Made by a program: the position numbers and the translations under genes. DNA of 29,687 nucleotides, taken from positions 1 through 29,687 of the IMG/VR virus record IMGVR_UViG_3300032093_013413, one strand, 5' to 3'. The stretch's first letter is position 1. Each line of letters begins with the position of its first letter. The notes under the pieces were generated by a model. The model did not search any database. It worked only from the letters and a program-made list of their open reading frames with translations, and was not told where the DNA came from. Below are positions 15,033-23,320 of this stretch, one piece after another. Origin of the DNA: a virus.

Positions 15033-16612
15033 GCCCCACCTCCCCCGAAGCTACCGGTCGAGCCGGCGGCGCTGAGCGTCGCATTCGCGGCCGTGAGCGA
15101 GGCCGAGCCACTGACGCCGGGTGAGGTAGCGGTGCCGGAGCTGCTCAGCGCCGCGGCAGCTGACAATGCAGCCGAGCCCGTGACCGGACCACTGGCGAAA
15201 TCCCCCGCCGCGGCCAGGCTGCAGCCCACGCTCGGGGGGTCAGCCGTTCCGATCACCGAGCCATAACCGATCCCGACCGACACGCGCCGCACGAATTGAC
15301 TGGATTGCGTTTTTGGTGCCTGCTCGGCCGTGAGACCGATTGGCCCGAAAACGGCAGGTCCGATCGCTTCCGAGCCCGTTGGGTTCGGCCCGGTCCCGAT
15401 ACCGGGCGAGAGGATGCTCCCATCGAAGCGAATCGCATCGTCCCGGTCAGTCTCAAAAATCTGCAGCAGCTCCGGCCCCGGCAGCGGCCGAACTTCGGGT
15501 GGGAACACGCCGGAAACATTCCAGCCCGCAGGCAATCCGCCGCTGACACTTAACCGATAGTAGTAGCCTGTGGTAATGCCAACCGTGCGGTGAATCGCGT
15601 GCGACTCGCCAAAGACGAGGCCGTTCTGCCAGACGTTCTTGGTCGAGAAATTGATGGGCAGCGAATAAGACTGGTAAATCGGCCGCGGCGGCACTCCGCC
15701 ATTGGGATTCAGCGTGGTCCCAGTCACGAGTGGGGCGAAGTTGAAGTTGCCGCTGTAGGCGTTGGGTGTGGCGTTGAAGCCGATGACCGCCGGTTGCCAG
15801 CAGATCGGTTCCAGCCAGACTTGCGCCGCGCCCCCGTAGGGATAACCGCCGAAGGTCTGCACGGCTGGCGCAGTGAAGTAGTTCGACGTGCCGCCCCAGC
15901 TGGCGTAGTTGTGCGAAGCCCGGAACTCGACCGTCGGCGTCCACCAGCCATGCTGGTCGACCGGATTGCGAAACTCCAGCACGGTTCCATAGGGTGGCTG
16001 GATAAAGCGATGCCCGAGCGACTCCATTCCAGGAAACCGGGCTTCGGGCGGGCCGTTGTAGCTCAGCCCAAAGTCCTCGCTGTACCAGGCATCTCGCCAG
16101 GTTGAGTTCCCGGGCCGTGGATAATTCTGCCGCGCGGCCTGCACGTAGGTGAGCCCGGTGAATGTCGTCCCGCCGTAGGCCCGCTGCGGTTGAGTCCGTC
16201 GCCAGACCCAGCCGCCATAGATGTAGCGAGCCGGTCGGCGGCCCGGTCCCAGCCAACCGAGGATCACGGCCGGACCGGCGCAGCCTGGAGGCAAACGCTT
16301 CAGCGGCCGGGCGAACGTGGCCCAGCCGTCGACATACGAGACGACAGGAAACACGACTTGCCCGTTGTAGAAGTCGCTGGTGCCGGACGGTTTGCCAATC
16401 GGAATCGGTTGGTCATTCGGCAGCTGAAATTGGGTCGTGTTCCGAATGAAGACAACCCGGTGCGGGTAGTAGTCGGTCAAGACGGACGCATCGCCCGCCG
16501 GCCGGGAGTCGGCATCGCTATCGGCGCGAGCTCCGTCGAGCAGCGAATTGAGCAGCGTCGCCGAATGGGGCAAGCGAGCGCCGACGGTGGGAAGTGCATA
16601 GGGGTCGCTCAT
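15029..16612 (-). CDS. Tail-tip/fibre paralog B with Ala/Ser/Gly-rich tail
   Basis: The 527-aa protein is the middle paralog. Shared landmarks are LPHSATLLNSLL (14-25), IRN (56-58), VVFPVV (86-91), VILGWLG (116-122) and a C-terminal LLQIFETDRDD. It is the most aromatic of the three, rich in Tyr, Trp and Gly (for example YIYGGWVWRR), as receptor-contacting beta structures often are. The last ~75 residues consist of repeated short blocks such as SAALSAAAALSSSG and SASLTAANATLSAAG, likely a flexible or collagen-like stalk or an oligomerisation tail. It overlaps paralog A and paralog C by four bases each, so the three are translated as a set. Function as a virion tip protein is inferred from position. 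Confidence 0.65.
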   Translation of the reverse strand: MSDPYALPTVGARLPHSATLLNSLLDGARADSDADSRPAGDASVLTDYYPHRVVFIRNTTQFQLPNDQPIPIGKPSGTSDFYNGQVVFPVVSYVDGWATFARPLKRLPPGCAGPAVILGWLGPGRRPARYIYGGWVWRRTQPQRAYGGTTFTGLTYVQAARQNYPRPGNSTWRDAWYSEDFGLSYNGPPEARFPGMESLGHRFIQPPYGTVLEFRNPVDQHGWWTPTVEFRASHNYASWGGTSNYFTAPAVQTFGGYPYGGAAQVWLEPICWQPAVIGFNATPNAYSGNFNFAPLVTGTTLNPNGGVPPRPIYQSYSLPINFSTKNVWQNGLVFGESHAIHRTVGITTGYYYRLSVSGGLPAGWNVSGVFPPEVRPLPGPELLQIFETDRDDAIRFDGSILSPGIGTGPNPTGSEAIGPAVFGPIGLTAEQAPKTQSSQFVRRVSVGIGYGSVIGTADPPSVGCSLAAAGDFASGPVTGSAALSAAAALSSSGTATSPGVSGSASLTAANATLSAAGSTGSFGGGGA

Positions 16613-17985
16613 CCCGGGCCCGCCCCCGTGTTTGCGGTCCCGGCGGCGAAGAGCGAGGCCGAGGCAAGTGTGGCCGAGCCCTGCCCATTCCGTAAGAAAA
16701 ACAGGGGTGTTTTGATTACAGTTGACTCGCCCACCGCGCTGGCCGAGACGCGGAACGAACTGTCGCGGATGTTTGGTCCCATTTCGCTCGACTGAGTCCG
16801 GAACCGGTTCCCGAGAAAGGGCGAAAGCGGGTTGCCGCTGCGGTCGCGCGAATCGTCCCGGTCGATTTCAAGGAATTCGACCATGCAGCCGGCGATCTTG
16901 ACCGTCGGCAGGACTGGGCAAATGTTCCGGCCCCGTTGGAAGATCACGGTCCAGTAGATGTCGCCTGCGAATAACGGGTCGGGACGGCCGAGCGTGAAGG
17001 GCAAGACGAAGGTTCGAAACTCACGGAGGTTTTCTGGCGGGACGCTCCCCGCGCTGCCATCGGGTTGCAGCGGTGAGTTGTTGAAGTTGATGTCAAACCC
17101 GGAGCCGGAAAACTGCCGGATGCAGCGGTTAAGCAGCACCGGAGCCACCGTCTGCCGCTGGGCAAAGTGGTCCGGATTTGTCGGCACGAAGGGGTTGCCG
17201 TTGATGGCGACAATTAACTCACAGTCGCCGTACAGAAACCCGCTGCGGAGATTCACGCGGGGGCGCGAGATGAACAGTCGCATTGTGAGCGTGCCGACCA
17301 GCCGGCAGGGATGAACCGGCTGGTAAGCATCCCAGAATCTCGTTCGGCCGCTTTTGGTGCGGCTGACATCGCGGAGCGGAATGAACTCCAGCCCATCAAT
17401 CGACGCCGGCTTATTCTCCGTACCCGGCACTCCCGAGAACGAACCGCCGTTGCCAGACGCTGGCACCGTGATCCAATCCGCCTCGACATTGGTAAACGGC
17501 TGGCTCTCATGCTTCGCCTGATTCACGAACGGGATACCGACGAACGGTTTGCCGGCCCAGTGCCGCCTCGGTCCCAGCTGCAAGACTCCGTCCGGCAGGT
17601 GCCCCAGCAGCACGGCCCGGCCCACGTTGCCCCGCTCGATCCGATCGAGCACGCGGACGAACGAGCTCGCCGCCGGTTCGGCGATGGTTCCCGAGGCGGG
17701 GAAGATTACCGGGAGCTGATGGAACTTCGAAGTCTCGAAATTGCCGAAGGGCAGGACTCCACTGGGAAACTGCACATGGCAGAGCGTTCCCGGCTCGATC
17801 CGGACGTTCTGGGCGTTGCGGACCTCGAGCAGTTCGTAGGGATAGGCATCGAGAAACGCCTCGTCGCCCGAGGGCGGCGGCGTGATCCGCTGGCGTCGCT
17901 GCCGCGCGGCACGCAGCGCGGCGTTCCAGGTTTTGCTGGAGCGGGGGAGCTTGCCATAGCGGTTGACTTTACCCAGCGGGTCCAT
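16609..17985 (-). CDS. Tail-tip/fibre paralog A
   Basis: The 458-aa protein is the first of the three paralogs. Landmarks are LPRSSKTWNAALRAARQ (13-29), VRN (55-57), VIFPAS (93-98), VLLGHL (125-130), and FLEIDRDD (371-378) before a variable tail ending in small residues. The ATG at 17985 is chosen because it shares one base with the stop of the preceding 270-aa gene (TGATG); the frame is open 38 codons further upstream but only as a shadow. The N-terminal basic helix is stronger here than in B and C. I see no catalytic motif. A structural role in the tail tip follows from gene order. Confidence 0.65.
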   Translation of the reverse strand: MDPLGKVNRYGKLPRSSKTWNAALRAARQRRQRITPPPSGDEAFLDAYPYELLEVRNAQNVRIEPGTLCHVQFPSGVLPFGNFETSKFHQLPVIFPASGTIAEPAASSFVRVLDRIERGNVGRAVLLGHLPDGVLQLGPRRHWAGKPFVGIPFVNQAKHESQPFTNVEADWITVPASGNGGSFSGVPGTENKPASIDGLEFIPLRDVSRTKSGRTRFWDAYQPVHPCRLVGTLTMRLFISRPRVNLRSGFLYGDCELIVAINGNPFVPTNPDHFAQRQTVAPVLLNRCIRQFSGSGFDINFNNSPLQPDGSAGSVPPENLREFRTFVLPFTLGRPDPLFAGDIYWTVIFQRGRNICPVLPTVKIAGCMVEFLEIDRDDSRDRSGNPLSPFLGNRFRTQSSEMGPNIRDSSFRVSASAVGESTVIKTPLFFLRNGQGSATLASASLFAAGTANTGAGPG

Positions 17986-18797
17986 CAGGTGCCGATCCCC
18001 AGCGTGGCGAAGTTCGCGTATTCGTAAACCTGCTGGACGTAGACGCCCTGAGCTTTCGGCTTGAGGGCATTGGTCGGGCTGTCGACCTCCTTGCACCAAT
18101 TGACCCAGAGATACTCCCAGCCTTTTTTGGCAATTCCCGAGATGCCGGCGACGACCAGCCCGGTGGCGTTGGGACTGGCCGCAAAGCGAAAGGAAATTTC
18201 CCAGTCGTCATCGCCCCGCTTGGAGCCACTGGCACCCAGGAACAGCACCTCCCCCTGGGCAAAGCCCTTGAACGAGCCGCTGTTTACCTTGCCGGTCGCG
18301 TTAAACAGGGCCAGCTTGTAAGCACCCGTGACACTCGCCGCCGGGAGTACATGCGTCTCGGAGAAGTTAAAGACGGGTGCCTGGACCTCGACGCCGTTAA
18401 TCTTCTCGCCATCGAAGTTCACGGCGTTCGCCATATCCGGGGCGCTGGCCGGATATTTGGTCGTGGCGATGGCGTAAGAGACTTGCTTCGTCCCGCCGCC
18501 GGTTTCGAACTGATAGCTCGACTCGCCAGCCTGCAGCTCCTCGTTGTCCAGCGACTTTTTCGAGTAGGTGACCGTGCCGTCGAAGATCTGTTCATCCACG
18601 TAATCGACGGTGAAGACCCGCTTGGCGAGGGTAATCCCATCGACGGTGACGCTGGCTGGAGCGGCCGCGACGAGCGCCGCATACGCCGCGTCGGGATCGC
18701 TTGTCCCCCGAATCTTGTAAGCGATCTCGCGGGTCGACTGGTGGAAGTCGCCGGTGATCCGCGGGCTCTTGATGAACTCTTCGACGGTGAGCGGCAT
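17985..18797 (-). CDS. Phage tail protein, distal-tail (Dit) position, family not recognised
   Basis: The 270-aa protein begins MPLTVEEFIKSPRITGDF, has predicted mixed alpha/beta sequence, and includes TKQVSYAIATTKYPAS and DDWEISFRFAASPN, which look like beta-barrel strands. It follows the tape measure by nine bases, the slot where siphophages encode the distal tail protein, so that is the best positional guess, though I see no family signature. The ATG at 18797 has AAGGGA upstream at good spacing. The last residues are translated into the start of paralog A (one-base overlap). Confidence 0.55.
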   Translation of the reverse strand: MPLTVEEFIKSPRITGDFHQSTREIAYKIRGTSDPDAAYAALVAAAPASVTVDGITLAKRVFTVDYVDEQIFDGTVTYSKKSLDNEELQAGESSYQFETGGGTKQVSYAIATTKYPASAPDMANAVNFDGEKINGVEVQAPVFNFSETHVLPAASVTGAYKLALFNATGKVNSGSFKGFAQGEVLFLGASGSKRGDDDWEISFRFAASPNATGLVVAGISGIAKKGWEYLWVNWCKEVDSPTNALKPKAQGVYVQQVYEYANFATLGIGT

Positions 18798-18806
18798 TCG
18801 TTTCCC

Positions 18807-20786
18807 TTAAGCACTGAGCCGGTTGGACTTGGCAATTGCCGCCGGCAGCTCGCGGATCAGCCGTCCGGTGTTGCGGGCAGTCTCCTCGCTGGAGCCGGCG
18901 ATCTTCCGCTGCACGTCATTGCCGGGGCCGAACTGCAGGGCCTGCGCAGCGGAGAAGGTGCCTTGGTTCTGGATTGCCCGGCTGACTTCGCGTTCGGACT
19001 TGCTCGACTGCTCGGCGAAGATGTCGGCGGGCGCTCCCGGCCGGCGGGGGCCAGCGGGAGCGGCTTGGCCGAGCACCGCTTCGGCCTGGGCGTTGGCGGC
19101 GTCGAGCTTAGCGCGTGCTGCGGCCGCCCGGGCATTGCGGGCATCCTTGGCCGCCTGAGCCTCGGCATTGCGTCGGTCGACTTCACGCTGGCGATCTTCT
19201 TCCAGCGTCCGGTCGATGTCCTTGGTCCGCTGGTCAATCTGGACCTGCCGCTGGAAGCGATCGTTGGCCCGCTGACTGAGAATCCCCTCGGTCGCCGAAT
19301 CGCTGGCTGTGTTTCGGGCCGAAGTCTCGCTGTCGATGCGGTTGACCTCGGACTGCACGTTGATGTCGCTGTCGAACAGGCCTTTGAGCCGGACCCAGGC
19401 CTTCTGGACAAAGCCAATCGTCGAGTTCCACGTCTTGGTCAGCATGTTCGTGAAGCTGGTCCACGAGTCGGCGAAGAAGCCAATCGTCTCGGTCCAGCCA
19501 ATCTCGATGAAGTTCCAGCTGTCGTTGAAGAACTTGGCAATCGACGAGACCGTGCTGGTCCAAATATTCAGAATCCAGGTGGTGAAGTCGGTCCAGGCAT
19601 TTCGCAGGCCGGCGATTCCGGTTTGCCAAGCCGCGTCGATCGCCGTCCAGCCGAGTTCCATCGCCGCGCCGAGTTGTCCCGCCTGCAGCAAGCCGACGAT
19701 GTTGCCAATCGTCCGGGAGACGGTGGCGAACAGGGCCGAGAACTGCTCCCCCAGCCACTTGACCATCGCGACTCCAAATTCTGTTTGGGTGGCAATCACA
19801 TAACCGAGGGCACCGATCGCCGCGATGGTCAGGCCGATTGGAGAGATGACGGCCGCGAATACGGTCGAAAGTACTCCTCCCAGGGCAATCAGCCCGCTGA
19901 TCGCCGCAGCGGCAGCCATCGCGGCGACGCCGAGCGAGACTAGCGCCGCTCCTGCGGCTCCGACGCCGGCGGCCACCGCCGCAACCCAGACGACAAGTTG
20001 CCGGTTCTTCGAAACCCACTCGGCAACACCGACGACGAGGGGAGTGATTGTCTTGATAATTGAAGTCAGGGCCGGTGCTAAGGCAGCCCCGAGTTCAAAC
20101 GACACGTCCTTGATGACTGACCAGAGGTTGGCGAGCGTGTCGCCGTAGAGCGTCGCCGCGGCAGCGTCGGAGTTGCTGACCTGCAGGCCCAGTTTGCGGG
20201 CCTCCTCGCGGAGAGCCCGAATCCCGGCGGCACCCGTGGTCATCAGCGGCATCAGGCTTGCGCCTCCCTTGCCGAAAACTTCCATTGCCCGCATCGTGCG
20301 AATCGCCGGATCTTCGATTCCGGCCAGTGCATCGGCAATCGCCTCGAATTGCTGGTCGACGGACATCGACTGCAGCTCGGCTGCCGAGAGTCCCAGATGA
20401 GCCAAAGCCTCAGCCGCCCCGTCGCTGCCGGTGGCCGCCTCTCCAATTACCTTGGACATCCGGTTGAGTCCGGTCTGGAGCTGGGCGACTTCGACGTCCG
20501 ACTGAGCCGCCGCGTGCCGCAGCTCCGAGAGCGCCTCGACGCTCGCTCCCGTGCGGTCGGCCATCTTCGAGAGTTCGTCACCCGAGCCGGCAAACACCTG
20601 GACGCTGGCCGTCAGGGGACCGAGCACCGCCGCCGATGCCGCTGAGAGTCCTCCGCCGACTGCCGAGAGGCCCATCCCGAACTTTTTCAGCTTGGCCTGC
20701 GCAGCGCGCAGTCCCTTCACGAGCGCCGTATCGTTGGCACCGATCTCGACAAAGGCTTTCCCTGCGCGAATTCCGGCGGCTGACAA
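18807..20786 (-). CDS. Tail tape measure protein
   Basis: The 659-aa protein sets tail length and is ejected ahead of DNA in siphophages. It starts with the TP901-type pattern: a short strand FVEIGANDTALVKGL, an amphipathic helix (AAQAKLKKFG) and Gly/Ala-rich segment. It then has long helical regions, a hydrophobic stretch at about 260-332 (VVWVAAVAAGVGAAGAAL and onward), repeats of Trp-containing helices at about 375-475 (WTDFTTWILNIW, DSWNFIEIGW, DSWTSFTNML), and a charged coiled coil around 510-570. It starts with TTG at 20786, supported by GGGAG eight bases upstream. At 659 residues it implies a short tail of about 100 nm, using the general rule of ~1.5 angstroms per residue. Confidence 0.9.
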   Translation of the reverse strand: MSAAGIRAGKAFVEIGANDTALVKGLRAAQAKLKKFGMGLSAVGGGLSAASAAVLGPLTASVQVFAGSGDELSKMADRTGASVEALSELRHAAAQSDVEVAQLQTGLNRMSKVIGEAATGSDGAAEALAHLGLSAAELQSMSVDQQFEAIADALAGIEDPAIRTMRAMEVFGKGGASLMPLMTTGAAGIRALREEARKLGLQVSNSDAAAATLYGDTLANLWSVIKDVSFELGAALAPALTSIIKTITPLVVGVAEWVSKNRQLVVWVAAVAAGVGAAGAALVSLGVAAMAAAAAISGLIALGGVLSTVFAAVISPIGLTIAAIGALGYVIATQTEFGVAMVKWLGEQFSALFATVSRTIGNIVGLLQAGQLGAAMELGWTAIDAAWQTGIAGLRNAWTDFTTWILNIWTSTVSSIAKFFNDSWNFIEIGWTETIGFFADSWTSFTNMLTKTWNSTIGFVQKAWVRLKGLFDSDINVQSEVNRIDSETSARNTASDSATEGILSQRANDRFQRQVQIDQRTKDIDRTLEEDRQREVDRRNAEAQAAKDARNARAAAARAKLDAANAQAEAVLGQAAPAGPRRPGAPADIFAEQSSKSEREVSRAIQNQGTFSAAQALQFGPGNDVQRKIAGSSEETARNTGRLIRELPAAIAKSNRLSA

Positions 20787-20815
20787 CTTCGAATCTCCCT
20801 TGCCGGTTACTCAAC

Positions 20816-22123
20816 TCAAGTCCGATAGGCGGCCGAAATGATCTGGAATGAGCTGCCGGTCTGGGCGACGGCACTGTTTACAAATTCGACGCGAATGTAA
20901 CGAGCCGCTACACGGCAATTGAGTTCGACCGGCGTGTTGGCGGCGACAGCGACTTGGGAATGGACATAAGTTGGGGGTGTGGCTGCACCTTGAAGAATTC
21001 GCAGAGTGCCCGCAGTGGGCGACGTGCAAAGAACCGAGAACTCTTTGTAGAGCGCGGCCGAGCCCATATCCCTGACCGCGCCGCTGTAGGTTGCTGACGC
21101 GGCGAGATTGGTTGTTGTCTCCGCGAAGTTCAGGGGTGTCGCCTGAATGGTCGCCGAAGTCACGGTAGAAACGGTTGTAACCGTGCCTCCGTTGAGCCAA
21201 GCAGGGAACGCTTGGGCTCCATCCGTTCGGCCAGCTGCGCGGGGGGCAACATCCAGCCGCGTGCCATCCAGCACATTGACCAGGTGCACTCGCCAATCAG
21301 TAGCCGAAGCTGGAGCCGTGCTTCCGTTCTCAACCAGCATCACCAGTCGATAAGACTTTGTTGGGTTGGGGATTGTCGAGTCCATCGCAAACTGGCCGCC
21401 GAGGTTGGTCAGCGCGTTCTTGACGAATCCGCGAGCGGAGATCCGATCACGTTCGAATGCGAGGCCGAAGTTCACTGCGGCAATCAAGTTGGGAGCCGTG
21501 CCGGTTGCGACCGTCGTGTAGCCGGTGCCGTATGCGGCGGCGAGCGTATCGAGCCCACCTCCGGCAGTGCGTGCCACGATGCTGCCGGTCGTGGCAGTGA
21601 CGCCTGACCATTCCGCCATCACGGCATTTCGGGCGTTGAGTACCGCCGGGGCCGTTGTGTAGGTGACATCAGTCAGGAGCTGCCCGGTTTCCGGGTTGCA
21701 TTCCACAAACCCGATGCGAAAGGCGTTGTTGGCGATTCGCTGGGATGCAGAGAGTTGGTAGCGCAAATCCAGGGGGGCTCGCCACCATTGCCGGCTGGCA
21801 ATCACCAACCGGTCCCCTGCCCCGATGCCGCTATTGAGGTTGATATAAGGCGAGGCCCCGACCGCCGCTCCACCGATCGGCCCGGAAATGCTCATCCCGG
21901 CTGACGGTTCGAGAATCTCCCAGTTACCCGTGGGGCTGGTGTCGAAGTCGAAGAACGAGTCAAAGAACCGGTCCTTGGCCGTGCCGATGAGCAATTTCTC
22001 GCCAATTGACTCATAACCGGCGATGAGCAGTGCACCCGACTTGTCGACGAAGGGGATTTCCTCAGTCGCGCCGATGGTCGTATTGAATTTGGCCTGATAC
22101 GGGCCGAGGTGCATCTTGGTCAT
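20816..22123 (-). CDS. Lectin-like virion protein between tail chaperones and tape measure
   Basis: The 435-aa protein is rich in Thr, Ala, Ser and Gly and looks all-beta. Its N-terminal ~250 residues have no recognised motif, though WNGSI-like and RQWWRAPLDLRYQLS segments suggest a jelly-roll virion domain. The last ~130 residues (from about 305: NFAETTTNLAASATYSG, ending RYIRVEFVNSA...SSFQI) match the look of a discoidin/F5-8 type galactose-binding fold. That suggests carbohydrate binding, for example to the host surface. The place is odd, since siphophages keep the interval between chaperones and tape measure clear. It starts 11 bases after the chaperone frame stops. A tail-decorating protein is the best guess. 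Confidence 0.6.
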   Translation of the reverse strand: MTKMHLGPYQAKFNTTIGATEEIPFVDKSGALLIAGYESIGEKLLIGTAKDRFFDSFFDFDTSPTGNWEILEPSAGMSISGPIGGAAVGASPYINLNSGIGAGDRLVIASRQWWRAPLDLRYQLSASQRIANNAFRIGFVECNPETGQLLTDVTYTTAPAVLNARNAVMAEWSGVTATTGSIVARTAGGGLDTLAAAYGTGYTTVATGTAPNLIAAVNFGLAFERDRISARGFVKNALTNLGGQFAMDSTIPNPTKSYRLVMLVENGSTAPASATDWRVHLVNVLDGTRLDVAPRAAGRTDGAQAFPAWLNGGTVTTVSTVTSATIQATPLNFAETTTNLAASATYSGAVRDMGSAALYKEFSVLCTSPTAGTLRILQGAATPPTYVHSQVAVAANTPVELNCRVAARYIRVEFVNSAVAQTGSSFQIISAAYRT

Positions 22124-22133
22124 GGTGGAGGTG

Positions 22134-22541
22134 TCACTTGGGGGTGGGGTTGGTCACGAACGCCGCGATCAAGGCTGCGGCCGATTCCTGGCGGCTGAGT
22201 CGGCGGCGTTTCTTTCTCAGTGGGTGGAACTCTTCCGGACTGCGGATTTGCGACTGCCTCGTGCAGTGAACGTTGTGCGTCATCGCCAGCAGAGCCGAGA
22301 CCGCTTCCCAAGCGGCCATCTGTCTGGCCCGGGCCATCGCCGCCAATTCCCCAAACGTAAACGTCCAGGGCTCGACGCCCACGATTCCGGCAAATTCAAA
22401 AATCAGCCGCCAGACTTCCGCGGCAGCGACTTGAGGGCTTCGTCGATGTGCTCCGTGACCAGCTTGTTCACATCGATCTCGTCCATCTGGCCGAGCACCC
22501 GGACCGTCGCCAATTCCTTCGTCGACTCCAGCTTGTTCCAC
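22134..22541 (-). CDS. Tail assembly chaperone, second (GT-like) frame
   Basis: This frame overlaps the end of the first chaperone gene in the -1 frame and runs on to 22134. Only the part after about 22430 looks coding: EVWRLIFEFAGIVGVEPW, TFGELAAMARARQMAAWE and AMTHNVH, followed by a basic tail, a pattern I associate with the second chaperone domain in many siphophages. The upstream part of the frame reads as a shadow (RPDGRDR-type). There is no good start codon near the real domain, so it is probably made by -1 frameshifting from the first gene, as lambda gpGT is, though I found no canonical slippery heptamer. Alternatively it starts at a rare codon near CTG/ATT at about 22409-22404, with GGAAG upstream. 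Confidence 0.6.
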   Translation of the reverse strand: MEQAGVDEGIGDGPGARPDGRDRCEQAGHGAHRRSPQVAAAEVWRLIFEFAGIVGVEPWTFTFGELAAMARARQMAAWEAVSALLAMTHNVHCTRQSQIRSPEEFHPLRKKRRRLSRQESAAALIAAFVTNPTPK

Positions 22542-22870
22542 ATCGCCCGCATGAGCTGCCCCTCCCGGGGCTGCGAAAAATTTACGATTGCCTCCACCAG
22601 AGCCTCAATCGCGTGGGTGATTCCGACGCCGACGATCCCTTGGGCAAACTGCCTGTCATTGAGCCCCAGCTGCTTGATCTGGTCCTCCAGCAGGCAGCTG
22701 AGCACGTCGACCAGCAGGACTGTGTCTGTCGACAGCCTGGCGAAGAGCCTGTTGTCGGCGCTGGCGCACTCGGCCAGATCGAGCTGGAACTCGTCCTTGA
22801 CCTTCTTCAGTTCAAAGACGGTAATCTCGATGTTCCAGGTGCGACTCAGGCGGTCTTGGAAACTTGCCAT
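22403..22870 (-). CDS. Tail assembly chaperone, first (gpG-like) frame
   Basis: The 155-aa protein sits between tail tube and tape measure, as lambda gpG does, and has the right size. It begins MASFQDRLSRTWNIEITVFELKK and continues with helical, acidic sequence typical of the chaperones that coat the tape measure during tail assembly. Its start overlaps the tail tube stop by one base (TAATG). It ends RKSGG just where the second frame becomes coding. It is not expected in the mature virion. Confidence 0.7.
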   Translation of the reverse strand: MASFQDRLSRTWNIEITVFELKKVKDEFQLDLAECASADNRLFARLSTDTVLLVDVLSCLLEDQIKQLGLNDRQFAQGIVGVGITHAIEALVEAIVNFSQPREGQLMRAMWNKLESTKELATVRVLGQMDEIDVNKLVTEHIDEALKSLPRKSGG

Positions 22871-23307
22871 TACGGGATAACCATTTCACTAGGGGGATTG
22901 GCAGCCGGAGCCGGCTTGATCGTCACCGAGTACATCTGGGCGTTTTCCAGCTCCTGCGACAGTTCAAACTTGGTCACCTGACACGAGGCCCGCAGTCCAC
23001 GCGTCCCGGAGACGGCCACGCCGCCGTCGAGAATTGCGAATTCGACCGTTGTGCGCGCGGCGTAGGCGGCCCGCATGTCGCTGACCTGCGTATCGGCCTG
23101 CACGTTGACCATGTCGAAGTCGATGGAAGCTTCGCGCAGGGTGGAGACCGTTTCCCGCCAGCCACCCGAGGAGCGCCGCGTCACGTCGGCTTCGGCCATC
23201 GAGTCGGTCAGCGTCAAGTCGCGGATCGCCGTCACCTCCGTCCAGACCGGGACAGCGTAGGTGCCGGTGTTGCGGTAGAACTTGGCATTGAGGCCGAGCT
23301 TGGTCAT
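22870..23307 (-). CDS. Major tail tube protein
   Basis: The 145-aa protein has the layout of small siphophage tail tube proteins: N-terminal strand (GLNAKFYRNTGTY), a loop with VWTEVTAIRDLTL, then DVTRRSSGGWRETVSTL, a motif seen in this family, and strand-rich sequence to the C-terminus with FELSQELENAQMYSVTIKP. It polymerises into the tail tube. It lies between the gp10-like connector protein and the chaperones, the usual siphophage order, and overlaps the chaperone start. Confidence 0.85.
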   Translation of the reverse strand: MTKLGLNAKFYRNTGTYAVPVWTEVTAIRDLTLTDSMAEADVTRRSSGGWRETVSTLREASIDFDMVNVQADTQVSDMRAAYAARTTVEFAILDGGVAVSGTRGLRASCQVTKFELSQELENAQMYSVTIKPAPAANPPSEMVIP

Positions 23308-23320
23308 TTCGGTGGGGCTC

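Noticed and set aside
18351-19943. 530-aa plus-strand open frame opposite the tape measure
   Set aside because: It is antisense to a well-supported gene, has low-complexity Arg/Gly/Asp-rich sequence of a GC-rich shadow frame, and shows no domain.
22397-22415. T-run CTGATTTTTG as a frameshift slip site for the tail chaperones
   Set aside because: The T-run lies after the first frame's stop codon (22403-22405), so it cannot carry ribosomes from the first frame to the second.
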